Under the pieces are notes generated by a model that saw nothing but the letters and a program-made list of their open reading frames with translations, ran no database searches and had not been told where the DNA came from. From contig JAPTJF010000200.1 of the NCBI GenBank assembly GCA_029339195.1, forward strand, positions 39,620 through 103,619: a stretch of 64,000 bases of DNA, written 5' to 3'. Position 1 is the first letter of the stretch; every line of letters begins with the position of its first letter. The stretch is from Micractinium sp. NFX-FRZ. Lineage: Eukaryota > Chlorophyta > Trebouxiophyceae > Chlorellales > Chlorellaceae. The translations under genes and the position numbers were made by a program. Positions 18,480 to 31,540 of this stretch are shown piece by piece.

Positions 18480-20617
18480 ATGGCAGCCTGGTGGCAGACG
18501 CTGGTTGCAGCGCTGGGCGGAGTAGTAGGTAGGTCGCAAGAGACAACGCGCCGCGCACCCTGTGTCCATCCGCCCTGAAGTGGCCGGGCGCCTCCGCCAG
18601 CCAGCCGCCGTCGCCCACCCGCAGCACCCACAACGGTGCTCCCCTGCAGGACTGCTCCTGTTTTTGGCTCCCATGAAGGCGGTGCTGCGCGCACGGGCGG
18701 AACGAATGCTGGGGGTGAGCGTCCGCTGTCAGAGGGATGACACGTTGCTATTGAGTGCCGCTTGGGTGCCAGCCAAGCTGTGCGGTGGCTGCTGGCACCT
18801 GCGTGGGTGCGGTCCAGCACCCACGTGCCTCGGAAAGCCAGCACCTAGGTCATTGCCATGCAGAATTTATCGAATCTTCAGCGGAAGCAGCCCATGTCAA
18901 GCATGTGCACAGCGGACTCTCATCGGTGCTGCTGCGCACAACCGCTGGCTGCCCGCGCCACCTGCGCTTCCCGCCGCCGGCGCTTGCCCCCATGCCGCGC
19001 TCGCACCCACCACACCCCGTGCCACATGCAACCCGCGCCCCCGCCCCTCCCGCGCCTGCCCCACAGGACCTGAACCCGCTGCCCTTCCCCGCGATAGCTG
19101 CCAACTGTGCGGGCTGGGTGGCCTACGGCTACATCCTGGACGATGTGCTGGTGCTGTGGCCCAACATGGCGGGCCTCCTGCTGGGGCTCTTCTACACGCT
19201 GTCCGCCTACGGTGGGTGCAGCGCGGCGGCAGCGTGGGGCTGGCGCGCGAAGGGGGGGCTGGGGCAGGGCGGCACAGTGGCGCGAATGCGGGGTGCTGGG
19301 AAGCGTGCGTGTCGCCCTCAGCGTGCACAGCTGTTTGAAGCACATGCCGTGCATCCCCGCGCCGCGCCTGCCCCTGCACCCCTGCCCTCTCGGCCTTCCA
19401 CGAAGGCAACTGCTCACACCCACAGGCGTTGCTGATTACTAAGCGTGTGGTGGACGGGCCACCCTCCCTGCCCCGCCTGTTTGCCACCTCCAGCGCCCAC
19501 TTGCACCTTGTCTGTTCAACGCTGAACTCTCTCAACCGCCATGCTGAGCTGCGCTGCATCTGGGCTGTGCTGAGCTGCAGGCCTTGCCGACTACAAGACG
19601 CGTGACCGGCAGGCCGCCATCCTGCTGCTGTTTGCCACCGTCATCATGGTGGTAGGGGCGGTGGGCACGCTGGGGGACCTGTCGCACGACCACCTTAAGA
19701 AGCTGTGGGGCTTCACTGCAAACGGTGGGTGGGTGGGTGGGTGGGTTTGTTGGGTGGGCTGCTGGGCGGGTGGAAAGGATGGGTCCAGCCCAGCCATGGC
19801 TAGCCAGCGGGCTGGCGGGCTGTGTCACCTCCGTTGTGGGGTGTGCACAGCCGGGGCAGCAACCTGGTACTGCACGAAGGTGCTTGTTGTGACCCCTCTG
19901 CTCTTCCTCCCCCCTGTGTTTGCCCCCCTGCAGCCATCCTGCTGATCTTCTACGCCGCCCCGCTGTCCACGCTGCTGGAGGTGCTGCGCACCCGCTCCTC
20001 GGCCTCCCTCAACCTGCCGCTCAGCGTGATGAACGTCATCAACGGCACGCTGTGGCTGGTGTACGGGCTGGCCATTGGGGACCTGTTCATCGCCGTGCCA
20101 AACGGCGTGGGCGCGGTGCTGGGCGTCGTCTACTGCGTCCTCATCTGCATGTTTCCCCGCAAGTCGGCAAAGTGCGCTGGGGGCGGCTGGGGGGGTGTGG
20201 CGGCGGCGCGCGGGGCGCCAGGGACAAGCAAGGGTTGGGGCGTGGAGGGACCAGGCCAGAGCAACTGTGGGAGGATGCGCAGCGCGCCAACCGCTATTTG
20301 CTGCCCAGGGCATGGCCGGCCTGGCCGTGCACACACTCACATGCAGGCACAGCGTATGCCCCAGCCGCTGTTGCTAGAGTATCGCCCGCCGGCGCCTGCT
20401 CAGGCCCCATGCGTCCCGCCGCCTGTGCGTTCCCCCTTGCCGCCCGTCCAGGTGCAGGCGGTCGCCCTCCAGCTCGGAAGCGGACACCGCCTCGGCATCG
20501 CAACGGGAGCTGATCGGGGGCAGCAGCACAGCAGAGAAGGAGCTGGTGGGCGACGGCGGCGACGGCAGTGGGGCAGCAGGCAGGGGCGGCGGCCCGTCAA
20601 TACCTGAAGCAGTGTAA
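18480..20617 (+). CDS. SWEET (MtN3/saliva) sugar transporter
   Basis: Six exons, 18480-18528, 18650-18714, 19067-19211, 19581-19724, 19934-20171 and 20458-20617, give 266 residues, the usual SWEET size. Two MtN3 triple-helix units are visible. The first has FLAPMKAVLRA, then NPLPFPAIAANCAGWVAYG and LWPNMAGLLLGLFYTLSAYG. The second has FYAAPLSTLLEVLRTRS, then LPLSVMNVINGTLWLVYG and FIAVPNGVGAVLGVVYCVL. The paired Pro and Asn residues in these helices are those that line the pore in known SWEETs. The cytosolic tail (exon 6) is Ser/Gly/Glu-rich, as is common in SWEETs. SWEETs move mono- or disaccharides down their gradient across plasma or internal membranes; substrate cannot be read here. A TGTAA signal follows at 20985-20989. 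Confidence 0.93.
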
Positions 20618-21131
20618 CGTGATGCGCAGCAGCAGCGCCCGCCCATCTTCCTCTTCGACCCGCTGTGCTCCAAATATGTGTGTGTACTCCTCGCCGTCAC
20701 CCCATGCTTCCTCCTACCTGCTCTTCCCATCTGCTCTGCATCTGCTCCAGACCGCTCCTCCACACAACACCCTGGCATATTCTTTCACAACACTCCCTGC
20801 TGCCTATCATCCACCCTTTTCTGGCCTCCCTTTTTGCAACGCGCCCAGCATGATTACAACAGAATGCAAGGCATGCAGCTTGGGATGTGCATATTGCAAG
20901 TCAACGCCGACAAAAGACATGCAAGCATCGGAGGAAAGGGCAGCCTGGTGGCACAAAAGGGGCAAGTGCAGAAGGGTGGGGGGGTGTAAGTGTGTGCAGG
21001 CCCCCGCATGAGAGGTGCTGCTGGTATCGTTCATTCATCAGGTGTACAACAGCTGTGCATGTGCGTACAAAGGCATGCGTTGGGTGTTGCGCGCAGGAAG
21101 AAGCGGCCAGAGCCGATTGGGTCAATGGTTG
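20618..21131. other. Convergent intergenic: SWEET and SUV3 3' UTRs
   Basis: It contains TGTAA on the + strand at 20985-20989 and on the - strand at 20854-20858, both at plausible distances from the flanking stops. The two transcripts would overlap by roughly 100 bases if both signals are used. No gene seen. Confidence 0.5.
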
Positions 21132-24100
21132 TCATCGCCGCCGCTGCTTCCGATATCCAGCCTTCCGTTCCTCCCAACCCTCCTCCTGCTGCCGCTGCCA
21201 CTCCTGCTCCTGAAAGGCGGCCGCAAGCAGGGCCGCTGCCTCGCCACTGGGCTCCGCCACCGCCGCCTGCACCTTGCTCCGCCGCCCCCTGCACCACCGG
21301 GGGGGGGAGCTGGAAAGCAACCGCGCTTGCACCCACATCCTCATGCATGCCAGCGCAGCTAGCTGACGGATCTGTGACCCGCTTACCCAGAGTGACCTGA
21401 CGCCATCTCGATGTGTGCCAGCAACCAGATGAGCCAACCCACCGCCTGTCAACCTGGCACCGACAGAAATGCCCGGGGCACCCACCCTGGCTGCCCCTCC
21501 CGCCCACACGCTGCCCAGCGGGCGCCCACCTCTGCGCCCCCATGGCGCGTATGCTGGCGTCCACCAGCGCCGACGCCGCCCGCCGCTTCTCCTCCACCTC
21601 CTCCCGCCCAGTGAAGGAGTCGGGGAAGCGGTAGGCCAGCCAGAGGTACAGGTCGAACACTCGGTGCGCCGCCTCCAGCTGCAGGGCGGGGCAGGGGAAG
21701 GCGTGTGTGGCGGGCGGGAGGGGTGGGCAGGCAGGTGGGCAGAGGCGGGTGACACGAGTGGGCAGGCAGGCAGGCAGGTGGGGGCAAGCAGAGGAGGCCA
21801 CGCTCTCCCTTGGCGGGCTGCTCTGTCCTTCCTCCCTGCTACCACCCAGCCACCCACCCCACCCACTGCTGAGCCCTCCCCAGGGCCCCACCTGCTGCAG
21901 CTCCCATTCGCTGCGCGCCTCTGCCAGCTGCGGGTGCAGGATGGCGGCGGGGGTGACGAGGCGGCGGAAGGCAAAGGCGGTGGCAAAGCCCAGCAGGGCG
22001 GAGGCCACGGGGACGTCCTCCGGGTCTGCAGGGTGCGGCACACATGTGAGTGGGCAGCCAAGAGTGTGGGGTCAGGCTGGGGTTGTGGAGCCAGCAAGGA
22101 AGGCGCAGACAGGAAGCCACAGTGGCACCTTGGGTGTCTGGCACAGGTGCTGGGGCGGGCGCGGCCGGGCCCGGGGGGCGCTGGTTGGGAGGAGGGAGGC
22201 GGGGCGCTTCGGCCCTTACCTGGCCCTGTTTTGCTCTAACAGCAGGGCCCCCTAATTCCAGTGCCGCCATTTGCTGCTCCTCGTGGCCCAATGTTGACGA
22301 GATTAGGCTGGGACGCCAACAGGGTACCCCCCGCAGGTGCCTCCTTCCATGCAGGTGTTCAGAGTGTTTAAGCCTGCTGGCTTGTGTGCGCACCCGTCGG
22401 GGAGATGGAGAAGGTCCAGGCCTCCCTCAGGGTGAGGGGCAGGTGGCGCAGCATGGTGGCCAGCGTGTGCTGCTCCTCGTACCGCGCGTAGCTGCGGGGC
22501 GGGAAGAGGGAGGGAGGGAGGGATGGGAGAGGAGGGGACACAACGAGTGGGGCGGCAGGGGAGGGAGGGAGGGGACTTACGGTGACAGGGGGTGTGGTGC
22601 GCAGAAAAAGGGGAGGGAGGCGCAGAAGAAGAGCAGCTAAGAAGAAGTACGGGGCCATAGATGCCAGAGGTGTGGGCGGGTAAGGGGGGGGGCATGCAAT
22701 CTAAAGGTTGGGGGCTGGACAACAGACCGGCCGGCCGACTGGCCAGCAGGCCGGCACCAGCAGGCGCCTGCAAGCATGTGCCCTGGCCATGCCCGAGACC
22801 CCACATAGCAGCCGCAGGCAGCCGGCCCACCTGTAGTGCGTGCGCTCCAGAGAGCTCTCAGCCGCGTCCGCAAACCGCCGCAGCAGCGCCGGCAGCCGCT
22901 CCTGCGCCAAGCGGCAGGGCAGACGCCCCTGTTTGTCCCGCCATGCTGCTGCAGGCGCTGGGAGCGCACACACACAGACCCTGCCTCCATGCCCCGCCCC
23001 CATGGCACGCTTCACTGCACCGCCCAGAGCCACAGGACCCACCACCTGCATGTGCTGCTCCTGCGGCAGCCCCCCTCCCAGCCCAACTGTGCATCCCTCC
23101 CCCTCCGCCTCCACCCCACCCCGGACCAGCCCAGCGCTTCCCCCACCTGCGGGTGCTGCGCATGCAGCAGCTCCACCTGCCCCAGCGAGGGCAGCAGGTA
23201 GGCTGCTTCCAAGGGGTCGCTGGGCTGCTGTAATGCGTGGGTGAGGTACTCCAGGTCAGCTGCTGACGTGGCGCTGACAATGCCCGAGGGGAAGCGGCTG
23301 CCGAAGCGCCCCGCACGCCCCGCCACCTGCGCGGGGGTAGAACAGGGGGAGACAAGGCGGGGGCAGGAACAGGTTGAGGCACATTCAAGCACGGGGAGGC
23401 AGGTCGTGTGAGTGTGGCGGGGACCAGGCGGGCAAGGGCGAGGCAGCCCGAGAAGGTGCAGGGCTGAGGCGGTGGGTGTGCAGCGCAGGCCTTCTCACAG
23501 GCACGATGGGTGTGGAACAGGCGTGGATTGCTGCTGGCAGCGCATGCCAGGCAGCGTGCCCGATTGTCGCCAGCATGCCTTCTCTCCTCCAGCAACAACC
23601 CCTTCTCCCAGTGCCTCCCAGTGCCTAACAATGCCAAACCCATGCTCACTACCGTTCCATTCCCAACCCAAGCCACCTCCCCCATCCCATCCTCACAACA
23701 TCAAATCACACCACACACCTGCTTGACCTCGGCCGTCGTCAGCAGCCTCTCCTGCTTCCCATCAAACTTGTTCACCCCCGAGAACACCACCCGGCGGATG
23801 GCCAGGTTCAGGCCCATCCCCACCGCATCGCTGGCTGCCAGCACGCCGTACCCGCTCCTGGGGGCCTGCAGCAGTTGAGGGGAATGGCACCATGTCACGC
23901 ACAGCATTGCTGGCTGCTGGCACGCCATCCGACCCCTGGAGGTGGGCACCAGCAGGGGATGGGGAAGCGAGAGCGGCAAGGCCTGTGGTGGCTGCACAGA
24001 CTGGGGGCAGAGTGGCATCAAAGCCCGCCCGTCACATGCAGGGGCAGTCAGTGGGCAGCCGGGAACACAGCCAGCCACACTGCTCACGTTGAACAGCGCC

Positions 24101-25787
24101 GCCTGCTGCTGCCGTGCATCCGGCGGCAGAGCGCCGTACACCACGCAGCAGCGGTGCTCTCCCCCTGCCTCTATCTGTTGGCGCAGAGCGTGCACGTCGC
24201 GGCGGGAGAAGGCCACCACGCAGTCGCCACGCTGCACCTGCGACAGGCAGGCCAGCGGGCGGCGGGCAGGCGCCAGCGGGGAGAGGCGCTCGTAGCGGCG
24301 CACCTCCAGCGCTTCGCCTGCGCCAGGGTGGGCAGAGGAGGGCAGGGGAGGGGAGGGTTGGGAGTGAGATGCGGTGGGGAGGTGGGTGGACTCAGGCCCC
24401 GGGACCCCCCCTTCCATTCCACCAGACAAGGCTGCCATCGGATCCAGCGGGGGCAGCTGCCCGTCGGGCGGGCGCTCTGCCAACCTCCGCACCTCCGCAG
24501 CCTGGACGACCCACACAGCGCTCTTTCCGGGGGCGCCTCCACCCACCACCCCTCCTCACAACCGCGCTCGCCCCCACCAATCCCTCACACTCTCATTGCA
24601 CCGTCAGCGCCACGCTTTCCCAACCCCATCTTGACCCCACCCCAGCCACCCACCCACCCGTCTCCGCAGCCATCCTCTCCAGCAGTGGCAGCGCCGCGGG
24701 GTCCCCACACACGTGCAGCACCCGGGCAGGCACACCCAGCAGCGCGCGCGTGAAGGCCCACCCCCGGCTCTCATCCCCCACCAGCTGCACCTCGTCGACC
24801 ACCTGCCAGGCGGAGGGACAAGAGGGATGGAAGATGGCCGTGGTGAGGCACAGCAGGCGACAGCGAGGCGGCGGCAGCAGCAGCAGCAGCAACAGCAGCG
24901 TTGTTCGTCTCCCCCCACGACAGCAGGCAGCCAGCACCCTCCAGGCAGAGGCGAACAAGCTGTCAACCTGCGCCAAGCACCCAACCCAACCAGCCGTTGT
25001 TTCAGGCCAGCCAGAAGGGGCGGCCAGCCGGGGGAAGCAACACTGCCCCAGCAAGCCAGCAGCCATTATGCAAACACACACAAGTACACTGACCGCGACG
25101 TCCACCACCCGCTGCGTGCTGGCCATCTCTGTTGTGCACGCTGTGTGCGCCGCGCCCGCCTGCTCCCGCCGCTCCTGCCCCGTCACCAGGTTGCACGGCA
25201 GCCCGCCGCTGGACAGCTGGTCGTGCACCTGCGGGCGAGGGGAAGGGGGGGGGTGATCCAAACCCAATACATACATGGAGTAGACGGGGTAAGAGCAGCA
25301 CACTGCGTGCACACTCTCAGCTGTACAGGCAAGCCTGACCCCGTCCCCCGTCCCCCGCACCTGCCACGCCAGCAGGCGCAGCGGGCCGCAGTAGATGCCG
25401 CTGCCCGCTGCCCGCAGCTCCTGCAGCGCTGCATGCGTCTTGCCGCTGTTGGTGGGGCTGCGGTGCGGGGGAGGAGGGCCAGGAGCAGCAGGAATGTGTG
25501 CTCAACTGACGGGCATGGTGAATTTGGGTGCCCCTGCAGCCTCGCCGCACAACACTTCAGGCATGTCGCGACCTGTTCTGTGCTCCACGGTCAGGCCCGA
25601 AGCCGCCCTCCGCCAGCGTCCCGGCTCCCCGGCTGCCACCTCAGGCACATGCGGCAGCATCCGCCCACCCCAGGTGTGCCACGATGCGCCGCTCCAGCGC
25701 TCTGGCTGTGGGGAAGAAGGCTGCGGGGGTGCCCAGGTCGGTGATGGCGGCGGTGTAGTCGTCCTCCGCCAGAGAACAGGCTGGCAT
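21132..25787 (-). CDS. SUV3: SUV3/SUPV3L1-type DExH RNA helicase (mitochondrial class)
   Basis: Twelve phase-consistent exons give 560 residues: 25669-25787, 25361-25457, 25094-25228, 24658-24802, 24088-24317, 23719-23865, 23147-23326, 22831-22901, 22394-22491, 21892-22025, 21530-21678, 21132-21309. Helicase motifs appear in order: GPTNSGKT (40-47), VVDEVQLVGDE (about 118), VCGDPAALPL, VVAFSRRD, VVYGALPP, ASDAVGMGLNLAIRR (about 253) and QVAGRAGRFG (291-300). The C-terminus has the family's YLWLAYRFPDSF block. SUV3 unwinds RNA as part of the mitochondrial degradosome. The first ATG in frame (25787) leaves no obvious import signal, so an upstream exon (for example one starting at 25995) is possible. 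The last exon (QQEEGWEERKAGYRKQRRR end) is basic and variable. Confidence 0.9.
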
Positions 25788-26167
25788 GGAGTCAACTGCA
25801 GCTGCTGCAGCCCCTGCAGGAAGGCGTGGGGACGTGTGGGGCGAGTGTTTGGTGGCTGAAGCGCAGAGGCTGGAAGCACCGAATGGAGGCAACACAAATC
25901 TGGCAGCGACGGCAACCACGGCAGCGGGCGACGGCGGTGGTCTGACTTCCGACTCTCTGGCTAGCGACGGCGGCGTCTGTGTTGCCTAATTTCATCTGCA
26001 CACACACCCGAGAGCGTCCTGAACGGCCCCAGGGCCAGGCCTGCCCGCAGGGCGGGTGGCAGCGAGCGCCCAAGCATCGCCCCGGATTAAAGCGCGCCTT
26101 CAGGGTTGCGCCATGAATCCTGTTTCGCCCACTGCAATTTCACTGCGCCCTTGGACGCCGGGTTTAA
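25788..26167. promoter_or_regulatory. Divergent SUV3 / DNA glycosylase control region
   Basis: About 380 bases separate two divergent starts, so promoters must overlap here. The SUV3 start may extend into it. No TATA box is clear. A local drop in GC (ggtttaaatggg, caatttcac) lies at 26130-26170 next to the glycosylase start. Confidence 0.4.
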
Positions 26168-28950
26168 ATGGGAACGGGGGAACGTGAGCTGGCAGTGGTG
26201 CGTGGCACTAGGGTTTGCGTGAGCAGGATGGTCTTCTGGCCTTCAATGCTAGGCACGCAGTGCTCCAGAACACTACTTAGGAGTGCTGGGAGCCTCACAA
26301 GTCTCCCTGTGCTGTGGCACGACATGCAGCTCCGACAGCGCAGAGCGGGCAGGGCAGTGCCGGGCAGTGCAGCTAAGGACGATCCCGAGTCCTTTGTAGA
26401 CGCCGCGCTGGCGCCCAGGGGGCTGGCCTCGCTTGCACCGCCCGCAGCCGCCGTTCAGGACCCGCCCGCCGCCACTCCCGCCACGCCGCTGGCAGCAGAG
26501 CAAGCCACAGCGGCAGCAGCAGCGGCGGCAGCAGGCCAGAGCCCACCCGCCCCACCGCCGCCCCGCAAGCAGCGCAAGCCTCCCCAGGACATTGGAATCC
26601 CAGCGCTGCTGCTGGGGCAGGGGGCTGACGTGGCGGAGGCTGCAGTTGCGATCGACCACCTGCCGCTTTTGGCAGCAGGCTTCACGCAGCAGACCCTGCA
26701 AGCAGCCTGCAGCTTCCTAGCAACAGCAGACCCAAGTAAGGATATTTCAGCATGCGGCAGCAAAGCGCTGGTGCCAGTGCCGTTTCCAGAGGCCAGCTCA
26801 GTTAAATCAACGCTGGCGGGCGGCAGAGCATGCAGCGGGCACCCTCCCACCTTGCCCCTGTTCCCGTGCCCTGCCTGCCGTGCAGAGCTTGTGCCGCTGA
26901 TTGAGCTGCACGGACCCCCTGATCGGCTGCTGGCCAAGAGGGGAAGCAACTTTGCCACTCTGGCCAAAGCGATCGTCTTTCAGGTGGGCGGGGGCGGCGG
27001 GTGAGGGTAGGAGCTGTGGGCTGATCCGGGATGTTTGGGTGAAGCTGATGTGCGCATGGTGCAATGGTGAGAACTGGGAAGATAGGTTGGTGCGTGGTGG
27101 GTGGAATGGACGGGAGGAGCCACCAACACCGCTCGGCCAGGGATCTGTCCCCCGCCTGCCCCACCTGTGTGCCATCCGCGCAAGCACCACCCGTGCGCCC
27201 CGCTCCGCCCCGCCCCGCCTTCCCGCCCCGCAGCAGCTGGCCACCACAGCGGCTGCCGCCATCTACGGCCGCGTGCTCACCGCCTGCAGCTGCTCCGACG
27301 CGCTCACGCCCGCAGCGGTACTGGCAGCGCCGCAGGCAGAGCTGCGCAAGGCGGGGCTGTCGGAGCGCAAGGCAAGCCACCTGTCTGCTTGTGTGTGATC
27401 CAACCGCTGCACCCCACTGGCCGCGATCCACCGTTGCGTGCACATGGACCGGAGCGCTAGTGTTCAACCTCTACCCTGCCCTGCTCCGCCCCTGCTCTGC
27501 TCTGCTCTGCCCCGCCCTGCAGGTCAGCTACATTGTTGATTTGGCAAGCTACTTCAGCGATGGCAGGCTGTCGGACGAGCTGATTGCAGGTCGGGGTGCG
27601 GGGGGGCAGCGCTGCGCTTTGGTCATGCTGCGCCGTGCTCATTCTGCGCTGCGTTTCGCTGCAACCCTGGCGCCCCCCGCCTTCCTCTCCTCCTGTGGGG
27701 GTGCCGTGGGGGGTGCAGCACCCTGCTCCCACCTTGCCCTCACCTCACCTCACCTGCCCGCCCCGGCCTGCATGCCCTCCACCCGCCCCACACACACCAG
27801 AGATGGATGAGCCCATGCTTGAGGAGGCGCTAACCGCTGTGCGCGGCATCGGCCTGTGGACCGTGCACATGCACGCCATGTTCCACCTGGGTGGGTGGGT
27901 GGGTGGCCTGAGAAGGCGCAGGCTGCAGCAGAAGCGTGGGTGCAGCGCTGTGCTGTCCTGGCGCCCGCACCTGGCCGAGCTCCTCCGTGCTGGTGCCCAG
28001 CAGCTGATGTGGCTGCTGCACAGCGCGCTTTGTGGCTGGCCTCCGGCAGGGCAGTGCCCTCTCCGGAGGCTGCAGTGCCTGCAGCGCCGCCAGGGCTTGG
28101 GTGCACTGTCCCCGGCCTGTCTATTTGCCGCTCCCACCTTGCAACCCACGCCTTGCAGCAGCCCCCTCTGCCGTGCGCACCCCGCCCGCGCAGGCTCCCC
28201 GGATGTGCTGCCCACGGGAGACCTGGGGGTGCGGCGTGGGATGCAGCAGCTCTACGGGCTCAAGGCAAGCCGCGGGGAGAGAGGGAGGGAGGCAGGCAGG
28301 CAGGAGGGCCATTGCCCTTAAGACGTGACGACACGAGCAACCGTCTGCGGCTGCAGCATACAGCCACCCCCCCGCCCTGGGGACCCCCCTGCACGGCACA
28401 CCTCTGCCGCCCGCTGTGGCGCGGATGTGCCGCCAAAGCCCAACTGGGCGGCCTGCTGCTGCCGCACAGGGCATGTTGCTGACGTGGTGTGAGCTTGCCT
28501 ACGAGCCTGCCTGCAGGAACTGCCGGATGCAGCAGAGATGGCTGCCCTCACAGAGGCGTGGCGCCCCTTCAGGTGAGGGCCGTATGGTTGGTTGGCCAGC
28601 CTGGTAGCGACAGCATGCGCCACCCCCATGGGCTGCCCGTTGAGCGAGGGCCCGAATTGCGCTGCCTGCGCGAGATGGAGGGTCCTGTTGAATTGCGGCG
28701 GCGGATCGGATGGGCAACCATGCCAACATCTACTGCGTCTCACTGGGGCTGGCCAATTGTGCTGCTAAGTGACTAGAAGATAAGAGCGCTGCATGCGGTT
28801 CTTGCCCAACGTCCCGCCCTGACCCTCCCTGTCCACCTCACCGTGCCCACCTGCAGGTCGGTGGGCTGCTACTACATGTGGAAGGTGGAGGTGCCACGAA
28901 GCAACGGCAGAGGTGGCGGGCAGAAGGCGAAGAAGGCCAAGAAGGCGTGA
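26168..28950 (+). CDS. DNA-3-methyladenine glycosylase II (AlkA/MAG family, HhH-GPD)
   Basis: Eight exons, 26168-26735, 26886-26983, 27234-27371, 27523-27589, 27801-27890, 28194-28264, 28517-28572 and 28857-28950, give 393 residues. The HhH-GPD core reads FATLAKAIVFQQLATTAAAAI, LRKAGLSERKVSYIVDLA and VRGIGLWTVHMHAMF, then LPTGDLGVRRG. The Asp in TGDLG (about residue 330) is the expected catalytic residue. The enzyme excises alkylated purines in base excision repair. Two introns (after 27371 and 28264) appear to use GC donors (AAG|GCAAGC). The N-terminal 150 residues are Ala/Pro-rich and may include a targeting segment; a second ATG at 26228 is equally possible as start. The C-terminus is Lys-rich (KAKKAKKA). 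Confidence 0.9.
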
Positions 28951-29237
28951 TGGGGGGGAAGCCTGGGGGGGTCCGAGAAGCCTGGCGCCAAACGGCTGCC
29001 ATTCGTGAGAGTGCCATTGACGCCATACTCGACAGCCACGCCTTTTGCTGCATGCTGTGGGATTTTGAGATGCGTGCAGTGGGCCCCCACACCTCTGCAA
29101 CAAAGGTCTTCAGTGCCACCGCAACGACACAGTGTCGACGAGGCACAGACAGCACACTCTAAGCAGCCAACTTGAAGCAGCACCAGCAGCGGGCAGACAT
29201 GCAGGCGCCAGAGAAGAGTGTGTTTCCGCGAAGGGGT
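28951..29237. other. Convergent intergenic, glycosylase and H4 3' UTRs
   Basis: Short spacer between the glycosylase stop and the H4 3' palindrome. No gene or clear TGTAA signal was found on the + strand. Confidence 0.4.
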
Positions 29238-29253
29238 GGTGTTGAATAACACC
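29238..29253 (-). terminator. Histone H4 mRNA 3' stem-loop
   Basis: On the - strand the sequence GGTGTTATTCAACACC forms a 6-bp stem with an ATTC loop, 44 bases after the H4 stop. The identical palindrome follows the H3 gene. It matches the role, stem and loop length of histone 3' stem-loops, which direct 3' end formation without a poly(A) tail. Confidence 0.85.
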
Positions 29254-29296
29254 AGTTTGTTGTGTGGGGAGGGGCTTGAGTGTACGCCGCAGGTGC

Positions 29297-30452
<1,156 letters not shown>

Positions 30453-30498
30453 GCGTGCTGGGCCCTTAGCCTGCCACACAACAACACAAAACCCCACT

Positions 30499-30514
30499 GG
30501 TGTTATTCAACACC
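30499..30514 (+). terminator. Histone H3 mRNA 3' stem-loop
   Basis: GGTGTTATTCAACACC, identical to the H4 palindrome and at nearly the same distance from the stop codon (47 versus 44 bases). It is followed by CACCCC in both genes. Confidence 0.87.
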
Positions 30515-31540
30515 ACCCCTCCCAATGGAAACAGAGCAAGAGACATGCTGTGTGGTGCCGAGATGTGTGCTTGGGGTTGCATGTGCTGGGGCATGGTGTG
30601 CTGCATGTGCACGCTGCTGCCTTCTTGTGCTGCTGTGTTCAGCTGGGTGCGCTCCAAAGGCGACAGGAGAGCAACGCACGGGGTGCACAGCCAGTTTGGT
30701 GGGGCAGCCAGGCCTTGGCACGCTGCACATAGAACTTGGGCAGGCCAGCAGGCAGGCAGCATTGAGACTGGTGCTGCTCCACCGCCACAGACATGACACA
30801 GCGGGATGCTCTGGGGGAGCCGACGCTGCACTGCCAGCGCTGTTGGCTGCTTGCGCTTGGGTGTGTGCTGGTGTGCGTTGTGGCTTCCCCTTTTGGAGGT
30901 GGCTTCTGTTCTGTGCCCTGCCCGCCTGCCTGCTCCTTCCCTGCCTCTTGTTGTGTTGCTGCTGCTCTGCCTGGTGTGGCTATCCGCTGCGTGCCTGCGT
31001 CTGCCACCCGGCACAAGCAGCAGGGAGGCAGCGAGCAAGCCAAGGTGGGCAGGCCACACACCAAGGTGCGGCAGCGGGAGACCAGCAGGCACGTGGCCGC
31101 AAGAGGAGCACTCGCGCACGGCGGGAACCCGGTGGCGCCACTGGCGGGTAGGCATCGGCTGGGACCATGACCCACAATGCTTGGGACAGCAGGCAGGCGA
31201 AGGCCGGGCGGCGAGACAAGGGGATCTGAGAAAGCTGCGTTGGCTCTGCAGCGACGGCCAGTGCACGGCACCGCACGAGGGCGGGCAGGGCCCCCCTTGG
31301 CTGGCCAGCCAGCACCCGGCACACCTGCTCCTTTGCTGCATGTGTGCAGAGCAGTGGGTGATTTCTTACACGCACTAACTGGTCGACATGAGGCAAGGGC
31401 AGTGAAACAAGGATACACTCACGAAAAGGAATGTGTTAAGAGGATGCTCAAGCGCACAGGGGAAAGAATAGGGTCGGCAGTTTAGCTAGCAGCAGCATCC
31501 GGCGTGTTGCAGCGGCGGGCGGCGGAGTGTTGGCCCGCCC
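30515..31540. other. Convergent intergenic, no gene seen
   Basis: This 1-kb spacer contains the 3' UTR of the giant receptor-like gene (- strand) with a TGTAA signal at 31366-31370, about 170 bases past its stop. No other supported feature. Confidence 0.5.
31366..31370 (-). terminator. TGTAA poly(A) signal of the REJ-like gene
   Basis: TGTAA reads on the - strand about 170 bases downstream of the stop codon at 31541. Confidence 0.4.

Noticed and set aside
25669..25919. SUV3 start at 25919 giving a transit-like N-terminus
   Set aside because: The codon there is GTG, not ATG; the first in-frame ATG is at 25787, so an upstream exon is needed if a presequence exists.
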